NCBI GenBank assembly: GCA_016872875.1
Contig: VGYW01000153.1
Coordinates: 1-17,796, forward strand
Origin: Planctomycetota bacterium
GTDB lineage: Bacteria > Planctomycetota > PUPC01 > DSUN01
Direction of reading: 5' to 3'
Length of the DNA stretch: 17,796 bases
In this document: piece after piece, positions 1 to 7,500 of the stretch
Numbering within the stretch: position 1 is the stretch's first letter
How the letters are laid out: the number at the start of each line of letters is the position of its first letter
The notes under the pieces: model-generated
Told to the model about the DNA's origin: nothing
Databases searched by the model: none
Seen by the model: only the letters and a program-made list of their open reading frames with translations
Made by a program: the position numbers and the translations under genes

Positions 1-23
1 CCACAAAGTCGCCCGAATCCCAC

Positions 24-51
24 TTGCCTATTCGCCAGGCCGTGCTATACT
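24..51 (+). promoter_or_regulatory. Possible sigma70-type promoter
   Basis: TTGCCT at 24-29 and TATACT at 46-51 are separated by 16 bp. The -10 box matches the consensus at 5 of 6 positions and the -35 box at 4 of 6. The local sequence is less GC-rich than the genes that follow. It would give a transcript starting near 57 and reading into the 145-567 gene. This is a motif match only. Confidence 0.3.
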
Positions 52-128
52 ACTCTGACGCCTGAGAATCTGTCACCTGCACCTCTCAAGACAGCCACCG
101 CGAGCATAGAGAACCGCCAAACTCCAGG

Positions 129-147
129 CACAGGCTTCCAGCCTGTG
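129..147. repeat. 19-bp palindromic dispersed repeat at a start codon
   Basis: CACAGGCTTCCAGCCTGTG is a perfect 8-bp inverted repeat with a 3-nt loop. Its last three bases are the GTG start of the 140-residue reading frame. A sister palindrome with the same outer arms but a different centre (CACAGGCATCTTGCCTGTG) lies in-frame inside the BatA-like gene at 13243-13261, so this is a family and not a chance hairpin. Confidence 0.75.
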
Positions 148-567
148 GGCGCTCTCACCCGTTTCGAGCGGTTCAAGCTCGAGTTGTTCAACCTCGCCAT
201 CCTGCGAAACGTCCTCTACCTCGGCGCAATCACCCGCGGCCACCAGCGCAACTTCGTCGGCCTCCCCATCGCCACCCCCAAGAGCTGGCGCGACCTCTAT
301 CGCTACGACGACAAGGGCCGCCTCCTCGGCTGGACCCGCTACGAGGGCCTCGAGCAGAAGGAGTTCACGGCCGACGGCGCCCTGGTGATGAAGAAGGACT
401 CCCTCGGCCGCCCACTCGAAGCCCGCACCGTCGCCTACGTTGCCGAGGGCGACCGCCACGCCCGCACCCTCAAGCAGAAGCCTGGCGACACCATCCGCCA
501 CTACACCTACGAGAACGCCCAGGATCGCGTGGGCCGCGTAGTCAAGACTGAAAAGGCCACCCCCTGA
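145..567 (+). CDS. Hypothetical protein with YD-like strand pattern, possibly a gene remnant
   Basis: The reading frame codes for 140 residues. The body has coding-like composition and a pattern of short beta-strand units (YRYDDKGRLLGWTRY near residues 52-66, a related unit with DSLGRP in the middle, and HYTYENAQDRVGRVV near the end). This resembles YD/RHS-type strands, but I do not recognise a defined family or function. There is no signal peptide. The GTG start has no Shine-Dalgarno sequence and lies inside a palindromic repeat. The same frame stays open to the left edge of the window, but residues there look non-coding. The gene may therefore be the C-terminal part of a larger protein whose 5' part was lost or replaced, or the true start may differ. 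It ends at TGA 565-567 just before a repeat block. Confidence 0.55.
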   Translation: MGALTRFERFKLELFNLAILRNVLYLGAITRGHQRNFVGLPIATPKSWRDLYRYDDKGRLLGWTRYEGLEQKEFTADGALVMKKDSLGRPLEARTVAYVAEGDRHARTLKQKPGDTIRHYTYENAQDRVGRVVKTEKATP

Positions 568-600
568 GGTCGCGCTGTGGGCAAGGTGTCTTTCCCCTCC

Positions 601-676
601 CCCTCTCCCTCGGGGAGAGGGTGGGGGTGAGGGTGCCTGCCCCCTCTCCCTCGGGGAGAGGGTGGGGGTGAGGGTG
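601..676. repeat. Two copies of a 35-bp palindromic repeat
   Basis: Units 601-635 and 642-676 are identical. Each holds a 9-bp stem, CCCTCTCCC / GGGAGAGGG, around TCG, followed by GGTGGGGGTGAGGGTG-type sequence. They are in the opposite orientation to the units at 698-868, which share the GGGAGAGG stem and the CACCCTCACCC edge. Similar sequences are known to me as abundant dispersed repeats in several GC-rich bacterial genomes. No reading frame here looks real. Confidence 0.85.
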
Positions 677-697
677 CTGGGCGCAGGGGGGCGCAAG

Positions 698-868
698 CAC
701 CCTCACCCGCCCGCCGCTGGCGGGCGACCTCTCCCCAAGGGAGAGGTAGGGAAGGCACCCTCACCCGCCCGCCGCTGGCGGGCGACCTCTCCCCAAGGGA
801 GAGGTAGGGAAGGCACCCTCACCCGCCCGCCGCTGGCGGGCGACCTCTCCCCAAGGGAGAGGTTAGGA
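698..868. repeat. Tandem array of a 58-bp repeat, three copies
   Basis: Units start at 698, 756 and 814, exactly 58 bp apart. The first two are identical and the third diverges only at its right end. Each unit holds two hairpins, CCCGCC-GCT-GGCGGG and ACCTCTCCC-CAA-GGGAGAGGT, so the array could form six stem-loops. The divergent end of the last copy (TTAGGAGG) supplies the ribosome binding site of the next gene. There are no spacers, so it is not a CRISPR. Confidence 0.88.
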
Positions 869-879
869 GGGCAGTGGTG

Positions 880-2064
880 ATGACCTCACGCCAACGCATC
901 GAGGCCGCCCTGCGGCACGAGGAGCCGGACAGGACGCCCTTCTTCGAATACGTGCTCCTGTCGCCCCTGGCCGACAGGTTCCTGGGGCGCCGCTACGCGG
1001 GCGACCCGGCGAACTGGGCCGCGTGTGTGGAGGCGCGCGGTTGGGAGGGGGCGGTGCGGCAGAACGCGATTGACAGGCTCGACCTGGCCGAGCTCCTCGG
1101 CCACGACATGCTCTATGCCACGCCGAATCCGATGCCGCAGAGACAAGAACCGCCTGAAGGCGGCACTACGAACCGAAGACCGCCTGAAGGCGGCACTACG
1201 AGCGGAAGACCGCCTGAAGGCGGGACTACGAACGAGGACCCGGTGGAGCGGGTGCGGCTGCGGAACGCGCGGGCCGCGGCGGCTGACCCGGCACCACACG
1301 CGGATTCGCTTCGCGTCTATGTGGAGCTGAAAGAGGAGATGCGGCGGCGGGGGCTCGACCTCCCCATCCTTGCCCCGGCCTACGCACACGGGGTGTGGAC
1401 CGACGTTGACCTGATGCAGACGATGCTGCTCGCGCCCGAAGTCGCCCACGAGCACTTCGCCCAGGCCACCCGCCGCTCGCTGGCCGCAGTCGAGAGATAC
1501 GTCGCCCTCGGCCTCGACCAGGTCGGCGTGGGGGGCGACTTCGCGGGCAATCGCCCGCTCATCTCGCCCGACGCCTACCGCGCCTTCATCGTCCCCGAAG
1601 TCCGAAAGGTCGCCCGCCGCGTCCACGAGGCCGGCCTCTGGGCCGTCAACGCCAGCGACGGCAATCTCTGGCCGGTGATCGAGGACTTCCTCTTCGGCTG
1701 CGAGGTGGACGGCTATCTTGAGATAGACCTCCACGCGGGGATGGGCCTTCGGCGCCTCAAGGCCGCCTACGGCGACCGCATCGCCTTCTTCGGCAACCTC
1801 GATTGCGGGAACATCTTGAGCTTCGGCTCGCCCGCCGCCGTCCGCCGCCACGTCATCGAGTGCCTGGAGGCCGGCATGGGCCGCGGCGGCCACGTCCTGT
1901 GCGCCAGCAACGCCATCACCGCAAGCGTCCCGTTCGAGAACTACCTCGCCCTCCTCGCCGCCTACCGCGGCTTCTTCGCCCTGCCCCCGCTGCGGCTCAA
2001 GCGCTACACGCCCAAACAAGTTTGGGCGTGCCTCCCGCGGCGCGGCGTAAGGACTGGCGGCTAG
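880..2064 (+). CDS. Uroporphyrinogen decarboxylase-fold (URO-D family) protein
   Basis: The protein is 394 residues and has the hallmarks of the URO-D superfamily: the N-terminal SRQRIEAALRHEEPDRTPF block, a central VDLMQ...ALGLDQVGVGGD region, GDRIAFFGNLDCGNIL, and a glycine-rich GRGGHVLCASNAI segment near residue 340. The family contains haem-pathway HemE and corrinoid-dependent methyltransferases. The HemE arginine loop (RQAGR) is absent, and the usual zinc HxC site of MtaA-type methyltransferases reads VNASDGN near residue 257, so neither activity is assured. ATG 880 is chosen because AGGAGG at 865-870 lies 9 nt upstream; GTG 874 would be too close. Residues about 91-120 are a triplicated PPEGGTT unit encoded by a DNA repeat, probably a surface loop. 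The C-terminal end is also formed by a palindromic repeat. The gene stands alone and converges on the lipoprotein gene with a 19-nt gap. Confidence 0.85.
   Translation: MTSRQRIEAALRHEEPDRTPFFEYVLLSPLADRFLGRRYAGDPANWAACVEARGWEGAVRQNAIDRLDLAELLGHDMLYATPNPMPQRQEPPEGGTTNRRPPEGGTTSGRPPEGGTTNEDPVERVRLRNARAAAADPAPHADSLRVYVELKEEMRRRGLDLPILAPAYAHGVWTDVDLMQTMLLAPEVAHEHFAQATRRSLAAVERYVALGLDQVGVGGDFAGNRPLISPDAYRAFIVPEVRKVARRVHEAGLWAVNASDGNLWPVIEDFLFGCEVDGYLEIDLHAGMGLRRLKAAYGDRIAFFGNLDCGNILSFGSPAAVRRHVIECLEAGMGRGGHVLCASNAITASVPFENYLALLAAYRGFFALPPLRLKRYTPKQVWACLPRRGVRTGG
1150..1234. repeat. In-frame 30-bp tandem repeat, three copies, within the URO-D gene
   Basis: CGCCTGAAGGCGGCACTACG recurs at 1151, 1181 and 1211 (the last copy with one change), exactly 30 bp apart. 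Each unit contains the stem CCGCCT/AGGCGG. Because 30 is a multiple of 3, the frame is kept and the protein gains three near-identical ten-residue units beginning PPEGGTT. Related palindromes ending in CACTACGAAC form both ends of the element at 3093-3253. Confidence 0.9.
2009..2028. repeat. Palindromic repeat at the 3' end of the URO-D gene
   Basis: CGCCCAAACAAGTTTGGGCG is a perfect inverted repeat with 9-bp arms and a 2-nt loop. It is translated as the TPKQVWAC part of the last 20 residues. It has no T-tract in either direction, so it is not a standard terminator. It resembles the other small palindromic repeats of this window in form. Confidence 0.6.
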
Positions 2065-2083
2065 CCTGTCCACGCCTCAGAAG

Positions 2084-3274
2084 CTATCTGGCGTCCCCCG
2101 GCTCCTTTGCCCGCGACCTCGGCCAGCCGACGTCCTCGAAGCGGGCGGGGATGTGCTTTTCGGGGGGGCTGGCCTGCCATGGGCTGGGGTCGAGCTTGCG
2201 GCCCGCGAAGAGCCGGTCGAAGAGCTTCCGCGACGGCGGGAAATGGATGTTCCGGCTCCCCGTCCACCACATGTGCCGCGAGCCGTGGGGGGTGAGGTAG
2301 GGCAGCGTGGCGTTGTTCGCGTAGTCCCGCACGTGGTCCACGATGTCGGCCGACCCCAGCTCCCAGCGGACGAGGTCGAGCATGAGCTCCTCGTTCCCCA
2401 GGAACGGTGCGCCCCACTTGTCGAGGTCCTTGTCCGTAAAGTTGATCAGGTCCATCTCCTTCACGTCGGCCCTGCGGTTGCGCACGCCCAGGGCCGAGCC
2501 GACGGGGGAGAAGGTCTCGAAGGTGAGGCGGAGCTGGAAGTCCTTGAGCATGTCGCGGAAGACCGGCCCGATCTCGCGGTGTGCCTGGACCTCGATGGGG
2601 CTTGGGCCGTTGGGCGGCGCCTCGCCGTCCTCAAGGCGCCGCTCCCCCTTCGCCTCCCTCAAGTGGCGGAGGGCGACGGAGAGGCTCCCCGCGTGGCCCC
2701 CGTCGTAGGGCCGGCCCTTGTAGAGCGGCACCATCTCCCATTGGACGGCGTTGTTCTCAGGGAAGTCGGGATAGGCGAGCCAGGGAGAGACGTAGCGTAG
2801 GTCGTTGAGGTCGTCAACCCTGTAAACGGCGAGGGATTCCTTTGATGCGCCCTCGGCGTCGCGGAGCTCGTGGCTCACGAGGCGCACCTTCTCACCCATC
2901 TTCTTCATCCGCTCAAGGGCGGCGTCTTTGCTCAGGAGCTTGAGGAGCTCCTTCTCCCCATCGCCCGCCAGGTCGAGCAACAGGCGGGTGAACCGCAGCC
3001 GCTCCGTGATCGTCGCCGTCCCGTCCTCGTGCAGCGTCACGCGGCTCTCGAGCTGGAGGCACCCGGCCAGCAACGCAAAGGCCAGAGGAAGGGTTCGTAG
3101 TGCGGGCTTCAGCCCGTATCTTGCGAGCCACGAGCCGCGAGCCGCGAGCGCCGAGCTAGCAAGAGAAGAGAGAGCTTGTGTGCTCCGATCCAAGGCTCGC
3201 GACTCGTGGCTCGGCGCTCGAAGCTCGCACGGCCTGAAGGCCGCACTACGAACGCCTTGCGGAACAGCGGTCAT
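2084..3274 (-). CDS. Predicted lipoprotein with repeat-derived N-terminus
   Basis: The product is 396 residues. ATG 3274 overlaps the stop of the preceding NPCBM gene (ATGA), and GGAGG lies 9 nt upstream, so the start is well supported. A hydrophobic stretch ends in LLAGC with Cys72 as the lipidation site, far later than the usual 15-30 residues. Residues about 8-60 come from a 161-bp inverted-repeat element. Removing 54 codons there would leave MTAVPQGLPLAFALLAGC, a normal-length lipoprotein signal, so I infer an in-frame insertion. The mature part starts ESRVTLHEDGTATITERLRF, a beta-strand pattern seen in secreted proteins that report or bind at the envelope, then has a mixed alpha/beta body with W- and Y-rich segments. 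I recognise no catalytic motif. It is the last gene of the six-gene operon, so its product is likely an envelope-anchored partner of the others. Confidence 0.8.
   Translation of the reverse strand: MTAVPQGVRSAAFRPCELRAPSHESRALDRSTQALSSLASSALAARGSWLARYGLKPALRTLPLAFALLAGCLQLESRVTLHEDGTATITERLRFTRLLLDLAGDGEKELLKLLSKDAALERMKKMGEKVRLVSHELRDAEGASKESLAVYRVDDLNDLRYVSPWLAYPDFPENNAVQWEMVPLYKGRPYDGGHAGSLSVALRHLREAKGERRLEDGEAPPNGPSPIEVQAHREIGPVFRDMLKDFQLRLTFETFSPVGSALGVRNRRADVKEMDLINFTDKDLDKWGAPFLGNEELMLDLVRWELGSADIVDHVRDYANNATLPYLTPHGSRHMWWTGSRNIHFPPSRKLFDRLFAGRKLDPSPWQASPPEKHIPARFEDVGWPRSRAKEPGDAR
3093..3253. repeat. 161-bp MITE-like inverted-repeat element inside the lipoprotein gene
   Basis: The ends are exact 13-bp inverted repeats (GTTCGTAGTGCGG and CCGCACTACGAAC), each extending into a small palindrome. 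Inside them are imperfect inverted arms rich in CGAGCCACGAGCC-type units (about 3122-3156 and 3193-3228). The element has no transposase. On the - strand it is open in the lipoprotein frame and codes for about 53 residues between the start codon and the hydrophobic signal core. Insertion of 162 nt including one flanking base keeps the frame. Confidence 0.75.
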
Positions 3275-4593
3275 GGTGTCTGGCCTCCGGCTGTTCGATT
3301 GGGCAGTGTGCGCAGAACTCGGGCGGAGCCCCAGTTGGCAACGTCGCCGAGGTCGAGGTCGCCGGCGTTGGTCACTTTGAGGGTGAGGCGCTTGACGCCT
3401 GCGAGTGGGGCACGGACCTCGCGCGGCGCCTTGTCCGAGCCGCGGACGACTGGGCTGGCGTAGAGCTCCTTGCCGTCGCCGAGGACGACGAACTGGACGC
3501 TCCCCTTGTCGCCGATGCGTGTTGCGATGCCGACGGCGGCGCGAAACTCCTGGCAGCCGGCGGGGAGTGCGAACGTAAGTTCGGAGTCGGCGTGGACGCC
3601 GATGCCCCACGGATAGCGGTTGCCGGCGATGGAGAGCGCGTCGCCCTGGCAACTGCGGTCCATCTGATAGGGCTGCGGCGGGGCGAGGATCGTCTGCTCC
3701 TTCACCTCCACGGGCGTCAACTGAGAGAGGTATTGGACCCGCCCGCCGAGGGTTTGCACGAGAGCGATCTCGTCGAGCGCAACCTCGAGGACAGAGGCTG
3801 GGTCCCAGGCGGGCTTGAGCTGCCACTTGCCGAGGCGGATGCCCGCGAGCTTGCCCTGCACCACGCTGCCGTCGCGGGTCCAGAGGACCACCTGGACGTC
3901 GCCCGCCCAGGGCTTGTGTGGGGCGCGGGCCGCGTCGGCCAGACGAACCCCTTTCACGTATTGGATGGGGAACTGCTTCACCTGGAGGAGGCTGTCAATG
4001 TCGAACCAGAGCTCGGTGCGGGTGAGTCGGCGGACGACGCCCGGGTAGAGTCCGCCGCGGCGGTCGAGCACCGTGTCCACGTGCGGGCTGCGCTCGCCGA
4101 GTTCGCTTTCCACAAGCTCTTCTGCCTTTCGGCCTGTGAAGCCTGCGAGCGGGAGGGCGACGAAGCCCTTCACGTGCCCGAGGTTCAGGTCGAGAAGCCC
4201 CGCGACCGCGGTCTCGATGGCTACCGCGTCAGCTTTGTTTCCGAGCACCTGCCCGCGCAGGCGGCCGCCGTTGACGAAGCGGAACTCCTGCGTGCCCGAC
4301 TGGACGAGGAGCGGCTCGCGGCCCAGGAAGCGGATCGAGATGATGTCCTCGAGCGGTATCTCAGCGTCCTGCCCCGTGGGCAACGCTACGCCCAGCTTGT
4401 CGTCCGCCGTCACCCGCTGCACGAGGCCATACACACGGGTGCTGTCGTGGAGCCAGAGCTCCTCCGCACGGACAAAGCAAGATAGAACTATAAGGAATGC
4501 AGGAATGCAGGAAAAGAGAATGAGGCCGGGAAGAATGGCCCCCATCCCCCGCTCTCTTTCCGTTCCTGCCTTCCTGCATTCCTTATAGCTCAT
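3271..4593 (-). CDS. Secreted NPCBM-domain protein
   Basis: The product is 440 residues. ATG 4593 overlaps the preceding stop (ATGA) and GGAAG lies a few bases upstream. The N-terminus has an export signal with the hydrophobic core LPGLILFSCIPAFLIVLSC, followed by RAEE. The middle region (about 45-290) is a series of beta-strand units with repeated LxxVxxxxL patterns, for example TRVYGLVQRV, GRLRGQVLG and GSVVQGKLAGI, which look like tandem small barrel or Sm/PRC-like units. Residues about 293-428 match an NPCBM (novel putative carbohydrate-binding module) domain: YPWGIGVHADSELTFALPAG, then IGDKGSVQFVVLGDGKELY and LTLKVTNAGDLDLGDVANW. NPCBM domains are thought to bind glycans. The signal core is encoded by an inverted-repeat element (4488-4588). 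Position in the operon suggests an extracytoplasmic role with the large membrane protein upstream. Confidence 0.85.
   Translation of the reverse strand: MSYKECRKAGTERERGMGAILPGLILFSCIPAFLIVLSCFVRAEELWLHDSTRVYGLVQRVTADDKLGVALPTGQDAEIPLEDIISIRFLGREPLLVQSGTQEFRFVNGGRLRGQVLGNKADAVAIETAVAGLLDLNLGHVKGFVALPLAGFTGRKAEELVESELGERSPHVDTVLDRRGGLYPGVVRRLTRTELWFDIDSLLQVKQFPIQYVKGVRLADAARAPHKPWAGDVQVVLWTRDGSVVQGKLAGIRLGKWQLKPAWDPASVLEVALDEIALVQTLGGRVQYLSQLTPVEVKEQTILAPPQPYQMDRSCQGDALSIAGNRYPWGIGVHADSELTFALPAGCQEFRAAVGIATRIGDKGSVQFVVLGDGKELYASPVVRGSDKAPREVRAPLAGVKRLTLKVTNAGDLDLGDVANWGSARVLRTLPNRTAGGQTP
4488..4588. repeat. 101-bp inverted-repeat element encoding a signal peptide
   Basis: The arms CTATAAGGAATGCAGGAA (4488-4505) and its exact reverse complement (4571-4588) are 18 bp long. 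Similarity continues inward (GCAGGAA, AAGAGA) to about 30 bp with gaps. The element begins two bases after the ATG of the NPCBM gene and encodes residues 2 to about 35, including the whole hydrophobic core. In the mRNA it would place a long hairpin right after the start codon. Confidence 0.8.
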
Positions 4594-7500
4594 CTTTCTT
4601 CTTCCTTGTCGGCGAGGAACGAGGCGAAGTAGCTGGCGAGGAGGTCGCGGTACTGGGGCGGGAAGTCCTTGCTCAGGGCACGGAGCATGGCCTCGCGGAC
4701 GAGGGCGGGGAGGCGTGTGTCGGCTTTGAGGCGTTCGCGGAGGACCTCGGGCGAGCGCATCTTCTGCCATTCCTGGAGGGTGATCTCGCGCTTGGGCTTC
4801 TCCTCAGGCCCGGCCTGGGCGAGCGCAGGCTTCACCCGCTCGCCGAGGAGGTCCTTGAGGTTCGTCAGGGCCTGCGAGATGAGGTCGGCGGCCTCCTGAA
4901 GGGGCGTAGCGAGCGCCTGGTCGCGTGCGCCTACCTGAATCTCATCTGCGGCGGGGGCGAGCTTCAGGCCCAGGAGTTGGCCCACGCCGCTGGCCTGGAC
5001 CCGCGGCGCGGCCTCGGGGGAGAGTGCGGAGGAGCGCTTGGCCACGCTGGCGAGAAGCTCGCCGGCCTGCTTCTGCTCGGCCGCGGCGGTGGCGCGGTTC
5101 GCCTGCTCGATCTTCGCCAGGGGCGTAGCCGCAACCGTCCCGGTTGCGGTCTTCGCGAAGCGCGCGAGCTTCCGCACCACGTCGCGCTGGCAGAGCTGGG
5201 CGTGGTTGAGGTCGGCCAGGATGCCCAGCACACCCTCGAGGTCCTTCCCTCGGATCAGGTATTGGCGGTTGAAGGCGTCGGCGCCGTCGCGGCGGCGGTT
5301 CTCCTCCGCGGCGTCGAGGACCGACTTTTCGATGGGGATGTAGCGGCGCCGAAGGTCGTCGAGGGTCCGCATGGAGTCGTTCTGGAGTTGCTGCGTTCCG
5401 CCCGATAGCTCCATTCCCTGAATCAGCTCGCGCGACTGTTGGAACTCGGCCTTGACGCCGGCGAGCATTTGCTTGACTGGGCCGGTGGTGGCTTTGTCGG
5501 CCGCGGCCAGGGCGAGGTCGGCGGCCTTGAGCGCCCCGCCCTGCGTCTCCAGGAGGATGCCCTGTTTGAGCCGCACGTAGCGCGGCATCTCGGCCGGGGC
5601 GCTGTTCTCGGCCAGATACCGCGTGCGGGCCAGCACGGCGTCCTGGGCCTCCCAGCAGACGTTCACCGCCATCGTCACGGGGTCGCTGCCGAGCGGCAGA
5701 TTCGCCAGAAGCTCCTCGGGCGAGATGGGCGTGGCCTCAGTGCCCTCCGCGACCTCGGTCGTCTCGGGCGTGGCCTCGGGCTCCACCTTCGGCTTGGGCT
5801 GCACCTCGATGACCTTCGAGGGGGTCATTGCGAGGGTGATCGGCGGCTCGGGCTCCACCTTGGCCCCGGCCTGGATGAGGCCGCCCTTGACGATGCTGAG
5901 GACGTGGAGCGCCGCCTTCTGGTTGTTGACGATCTGGAATGCCTGGTTGCTCTCGATGCCGCGAGCGGCGAGCTTGAGGTTGTCGTTCACGCGGTTCTCG
6001 CGCAGGCCCTTGTAGGCGGCGCGGAGCGGGTCGAGGATGCTGCGGCGCTGCTGAAGCTCGGCACGGTGGAGCTGGAACTCAAGCTCCCGCTCGAGCTCGG
6101 TTTCCACGTCGAAGAGCGTGCGCTGCCGCTTGCCGAGGGTGAGGAGCCTGTCCTGGACGGCATCGGTGAGGTCCTCGATCTCCCAGCCGAGGGTCTTCGG
6201 GGCGATTTTTTCGGTGAGGTCGAGGACCTCGCCCTGCTCCTCGTGGAGGAGTGTTGAGCGGATGAGGGTGGTCTGGAGGTCGCGCCAGTCGAAGAGGCGC
6301 TTGACGAGTGCCTCGATGTGGAGGAGAGCGAGCTTCTGGTTGTCGGCGAAGGCGGCGAGCGCCGCGGCGCGGAGCTGGTGGAGGCGCTCGGTCGCGGCGT
6401 CGGCGTCGGTCCTGGGCCTGGCCTGCCGCAGGCCGCTCTCGATGGCCGGGTGCTCCTTCTCGGTCACGCGGCGGAGGAGCTCCGTGACCACGCCGAGCCT
6501 GCCGGCCATGAACTCGCGGGCCATGTCGTTCTGCTCGTACTGCTCGGCCAGCTCGTGGAGGTAGCCCTCCATAGCTTTGGCGGCGCGGATGGCGAGCTCC
6601 TGCTTGTCCCGTAGCTCCTGCCAGACGGGGTCGTCCTCTTTGCCCGTGCCTTTTTCGGGCCAGAGCTTGCCGAGCTCCCAGGCGGCGAACTGGCTCTCCC
6701 AGGCCACGCGCGCCTCGGCCTCGATGCGCTTGGCCTGCTCGAAGGTCTCGAAGTGGAACTCGCTCGGCTTCACGAGCTTGATCTGGAGCTTCGGCGTCTC
6801 CACCGTGCCGCGGCCCGTGGGGTTCACGTCCTGCACCTTCACCCAGTAGGAGACGAGGCCCGTCTTCGGCAGGTCCATTCTGCGGAGGTCCCAGGTGAAT
6901 CGGGCGTCGAGCGCCTTGCCCTTGGGGTCGAGCGGGCCGGTGATGCGGTCGGTGAGCGGCGTGGGCGGGCCGGCGTCAATCTGGTGGAGGAACTCCACCC
7001 GCTTCAGCCCGAAGTCGTCGCGTGCGCGGAAAGCGATTTGGAAAGACGCGCGCGAGGTGCTCGTGAGGTTGCGCCCCGGGGCGAGGAGCTCCACCTCGGG
7101 CGGGTTGTCGGGCGTCACGCGGATTTCGTAGCGTTCGGGCCTGGCCTCGCGGAAGCCGTGCCGCTCGTAGAGCTCGATCGTGTAGCTGCCGTCGGCCGAG
7201 AGCCACAGGGTCTTCTCGAAGGCCGTCTCCGATGACAGCGGCAGCTCCTCTGGGGCCTTGCCCTGGAGGACGAAGCGGGCGCCTTTGAGGGGCATCGAGG
7301 ACTCGAATGCGATGCGCACCTTGGTGCCTTCGAGTCCGACGAGTTGGCCGCCCTCCACGGCCCTGTCGGGGATTCCCGCGTAGTCTGGATAGTCGTAGTG
7401 CGCCGTGATCTTCTTCACATATGGCCGCGCGATGATCGCGATGCGCTGGGTGTCGGTCGTGTAGTCGCCGCCGTGGACGTAGAAGTCTATCGGCTCGCGC

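Noticed and set aside
1..144. Open frame continuing upstream of the first gene
   Set aside because: It is open but has non-coding-like composition and holds a promoter-like motif. I could not exclude it fully.
698..868. CRISPR array
   Set aside because: Units are contiguous 58-bp copies with no unique spacers, and no cas genes are present.
2009..2028. Rho-independent terminator for the URO-D gene
   Set aside because: It is inside the reading frame and lacks a T-tract on either side.
886..2073. Long antisense reading frame opposite the URO-D gene
   Set aside because: It is a shadow of GC-rich codon use. The + strand frame has family motifs and a ribosome binding site.
3275..3826. N-terminal extension of the lipoprotein frame
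   Set aside because: The extension overlaps the NPCBM gene in another frame. The ATGA overlap and the ribosome binding site fix the start at 3274.
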